A stretch of 14,495 nt of DNA from Proteobacteria bacterium UBA664 (GTDB taxonomy: Bacteria; Pseudomonadota; Gammaproteobacteria; UBA7966), in contig DBNU01000092.1 of the NCBI GenBank assembly GCA_002299125.1, positions 1 through 14,495 of the forward strand, read 5' to 3'. Positions 13,361 to 14,495 of the stretch are shown piece after piece. The notes under the pieces are model-generated. The model did not search any database. It saw only the letters and a program-made list of their open reading frames with translations, and was not told the DNA's origin. The stretch's first letter is position 1. Each line of letters opens with the position of its first letter. The position numbers and the translations under genes were made by a program.

Positions 13361-13414
13361 CCCCGCGCACCCCATCATCCCCGCGCACCCCGTCATCCCC
13401 GCGCAGGCGGGGAT
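13361..13414. repeat. Tandem 18-bp repeat ending in a dRS3/REP-like hairpin
   Basis: The 18-bp unit CCCCGCGCACCCCATCAT (13361-13378) is repeated with one change (A to G) at 13379-13396. A third copy (13397-13414) keeps its first nine bases, then turns into GGCGGGGAT. That last copy forms an exact hairpin, ATCCCCGC-GCAG-GCGGGGAT (13395-13414), followed by CCAGCG. This is the form of the dispersed GTCATCCCCGC/GCGGGGATCCAGCG repeats known in many proteobacteria and related in style to neisserial dRS3. The partial tandem copies suggest local slippage or repeated insertion. Confidence 0.65.
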
Positions 13415-13541
13415 CCAGCGTCGTCGCGTCGTCGCCGTGGCAGGAGCGAATCCACGCTGGCGCGCGGATGACACGGCGGAAGGCAGACGGGGTCTCACGC
13501 TGGACCGAAGGGACTGGCAGCGACAGCCGTCGTCAGGCGCA

Positions 13542-14345
13542 TCACACGGCCACCGGTGCCGGAATGGGCGGATGCGGATCGTAACCATCGAGCAGGATGT
13601 GCTCACTCTGGAAGGCATCGATGTCATGAATGTCCGGGGCCAGACGCAGACGTGGGGCGGGACGGGGTTCGCGCGTGAGCTGGGTGTCAGCCTGCACCAG
13701 ATGGTTGCGATAGAGGTGGGTGTCACCCAGGGTGTGCACGAGGTCGCCCGGCGCGAGCCCCGTGACCTGCGCGACCAGGTGCGTGAGCAAGGCATAGCTC
13801 GCGATGTTGAAAGGCACACCGAGGAAGACATCCGCCGAGCGCTGATAGACCTGGCAGGAGAGCTCCCCCTCCGCGACGTGGAACTGGAACAGCACATGAC
13901 AGGGAGCGAGGGCCATGCGATCAATCTCGCCCGCATTCCACGCCGACACCAGCAGCCGCCGCGAGTCCGGCTCGCGACGGATCCGCGCGATGACCTCCGC
14001 AAGCTGATCGTGCACCCGCCCGTCGGTCCCTTGCCAATGCCGCCATTGGTGTCCGTACACCGGCCCCAGCTCACCCTCGGCATCGGCCCACTCGTCCCAG
14101 ATGCTGACGCCATCCGCCTGCAGACTGCGGATGTTGGTCTCACCGCGGATGAACCAGAGGAGTTCACCGACCACCGAGCGCCAGTGCACGCGCTTGGTGG
14201 TGAGCAGCGGGAAGCCCCCGCGCAGGTCATACCGCGCCTGGTGCCCGAACAGGGCCAGCGTACCAGTGCCGGTGCGGTCTTCTCGCGGACGCCCGCTCTC
14301 GCGCACCAGACGCAGCAGTTCGAGATAGCGCTGTTCGGCCTGCAT
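13542..14345 (-). CDS. thyA: Thymidylate synthase ThyA
   Basis: ThyA methylates dUMP to dTMP with methylene-tetrahydrofolate, producing dihydrofolate that FolA recycles. The product is 267 residues (E. coli 264). The ATG at 14345 has GGAGGA about seven bases upstream. An earlier in-frame codon at 14417 would add 24 nonconserved residues. Motifs: DRTGTGT (23-29, phosphate-binding Arg24), FPLLTTKRVHW (45-55), ELLWFIRGETN, WDEWAD, GPVYGHQWRHW (94-104), SRRLLVSAWN with Arg129-Arg130, catalytic Cys149 in LAPCHVLFQFHV, YQRSADVFLGVPFNIASYALL (167 onward) and DTHLYRNH. All catalytic residues are present. folA follows on the same strand after a repeat-filled gap. Confidence 0.97.
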   Translation of the reverse strand: MQAEQRYLELLRLVRESGRPREDRTGTGTLALFGHQARYDLRGGFPLLTTKRVHWRSVVGELLWFIRGETNIRSLQADGVSIWDEWADAEGELGPVYGHQWRHWQGTDGRVHDQLAEVIARIRREPDSRRLLVSAWNAGEIDRMALAPCHVLFQFHVAEGELSCQVYQRSADVFLGVPFNIASYALLTHLVAQVTGLAPGDLVHTLGDTHLYRNHLVQADTQLTREPRPAPRLRLAPDIHDIDAFQSEHILLDGYDPHPPIPAPVAV

Positions 14346-14490
14346 GTGAGTCCTCCGGATCGGCGTTGGTAGATCAGTGTTTGTGGGGAGATCGTGACAA
14401 GCAGCCCGAGTGCCCAACGGGCGGCGCGCAGCGACGAGAGATAGCGCCCCCTGTCAATGCAATCGTCCGGGATGCCAGGGTGAGAGCATT

Positions 14491-14495
14491 ATGAA
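14491..14495 (+). CDS. Possible start of a gene leaving the window on the right
   Basis: An ATG at 14491 is preceded by AGGGTGAG (14477-14484) at a suitable distance for a ribosome-binding site. It would be read divergently from thyA. Only five bases are visible, so no product can be named and the start may be false. Confidence 0.2.

Larger units (their letters stand above)
13194..13541. other. Repeat-rich gap between thyA and folA
   Basis: These 348 bp lie between thyA and folA on the minus strand and contain no recognisable gene. They contain two dispersed-repeat-like elements: inverted arms at 13213-13274, and tandem/hairpin repeats at 13361-13414. A degenerate CCCCTCTCCGTGGGG-type hairpin with GGTTGGGGTG lies at about 13328-13351. 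There is also a short direct repeat TCGTCGCG/TCGTCGCC (13421-13436). I see no promoter that clearly serves folA, so it is either read through from thyA or uses a promoter I cannot recognise. Confidence 0.6.

Noticed and set aside
13361..13414. A short CRISPR-like array
   Set aside because: The repeat units are directly abutting, without unique spacers, and the last ends in a hairpin. There are no cas genes in the window.
12702..14372. A plus-strand open frame opposite folA and thyA
   Set aside because: Both genes on the minus strand show full catalytic motifs. The opposing frame merely lacks stops because of GC bias, and it runs through the repeat array.
14452..14457. A perfect TTGACA on the minus strand upstream of thyA
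   Set aside because: No acceptable -10 lies 16-18 bp away: the spot reads TCGCTG, and TATCTC is only 8 bp away. I could not call it a promoter.

Overview
The window is GC-rich chromosomal DNA of a gammaproteobacterium. The evidence is the gene content: LptD and SurA (outer-membrane biogenesis), RsmA-ApaG-ApaH-FolA, GlnK-AmtB and UbiK-ComM, all in gammaproteobacterial arrangements. A Chromatiales/Ectothiorhodospiraceae-like or related high-GC lineage would fit, but that is inference. Nothing points to a phage, plasmid, transposase or CRISPR array. This is mostly core genome, with short dispersed repeats in the gaps.

Layout. (1) 1-3910, plus strand: the 3' part of lptD, a REP-like inverted-repeat element, surA, and rsmA overlapping surA by 4 bp. 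pdxA, which sits between surA and rsmA in E. coli, is absent. (2) 3911-4335: a convergent gap without a gene. It holds three CCCACA/DnaA-box-like motifs, two overlapping inverted repeats and one possible promoter. (3) 8878-4336, minus strand: glnK, amtB, a terminator, a second PII gene, a two-CNBD plus rhodanese protein, and aroE. The last two are coupled by a 4-bp overlap. (4) 8879-9337: the divergent control region. It carries a sigma-54 promoter match and an exact NtrC palindrome oriented to drive glnK-amtB. (5) 9338-12613, plus strand: ubiK, comM, apaG, apaH. (6) 14345-12651, minus strand: thyA then folA, separated by a repeat-rich gap.

How the genes work together. LptD (LPS insertion) and SurA (chaperone for outer-membrane proteins including LptD) form the envelope unit, and RsmA modifies 16S rRNA. 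GlnK and AmtB form the nitrogen-limitation response: GlnK caps the ammonia channel, and the NtrC/sigma-54 signals fit that control. The second PII lies behind a terminator-like hairpin and probably has its own expression. ThyA and FolA form the thymidylate/folate cycle. ApaH destroys Ap4A.

Compared with the E. coli order (lptD-surA-pdxA-rsmA-apaG-apaH-folA), the cluster is split here by a block from aroE to comM. That block contains the glnK-amtB/ubiK-comM neighbourhood that I recall from Pseudomonas. The least ordinary gene is the CNBD-CNBD-rhodanese fusion coupled to aroE. I see no convincing new multi-gene system, but several regulatory and repeat structures deserve checking.
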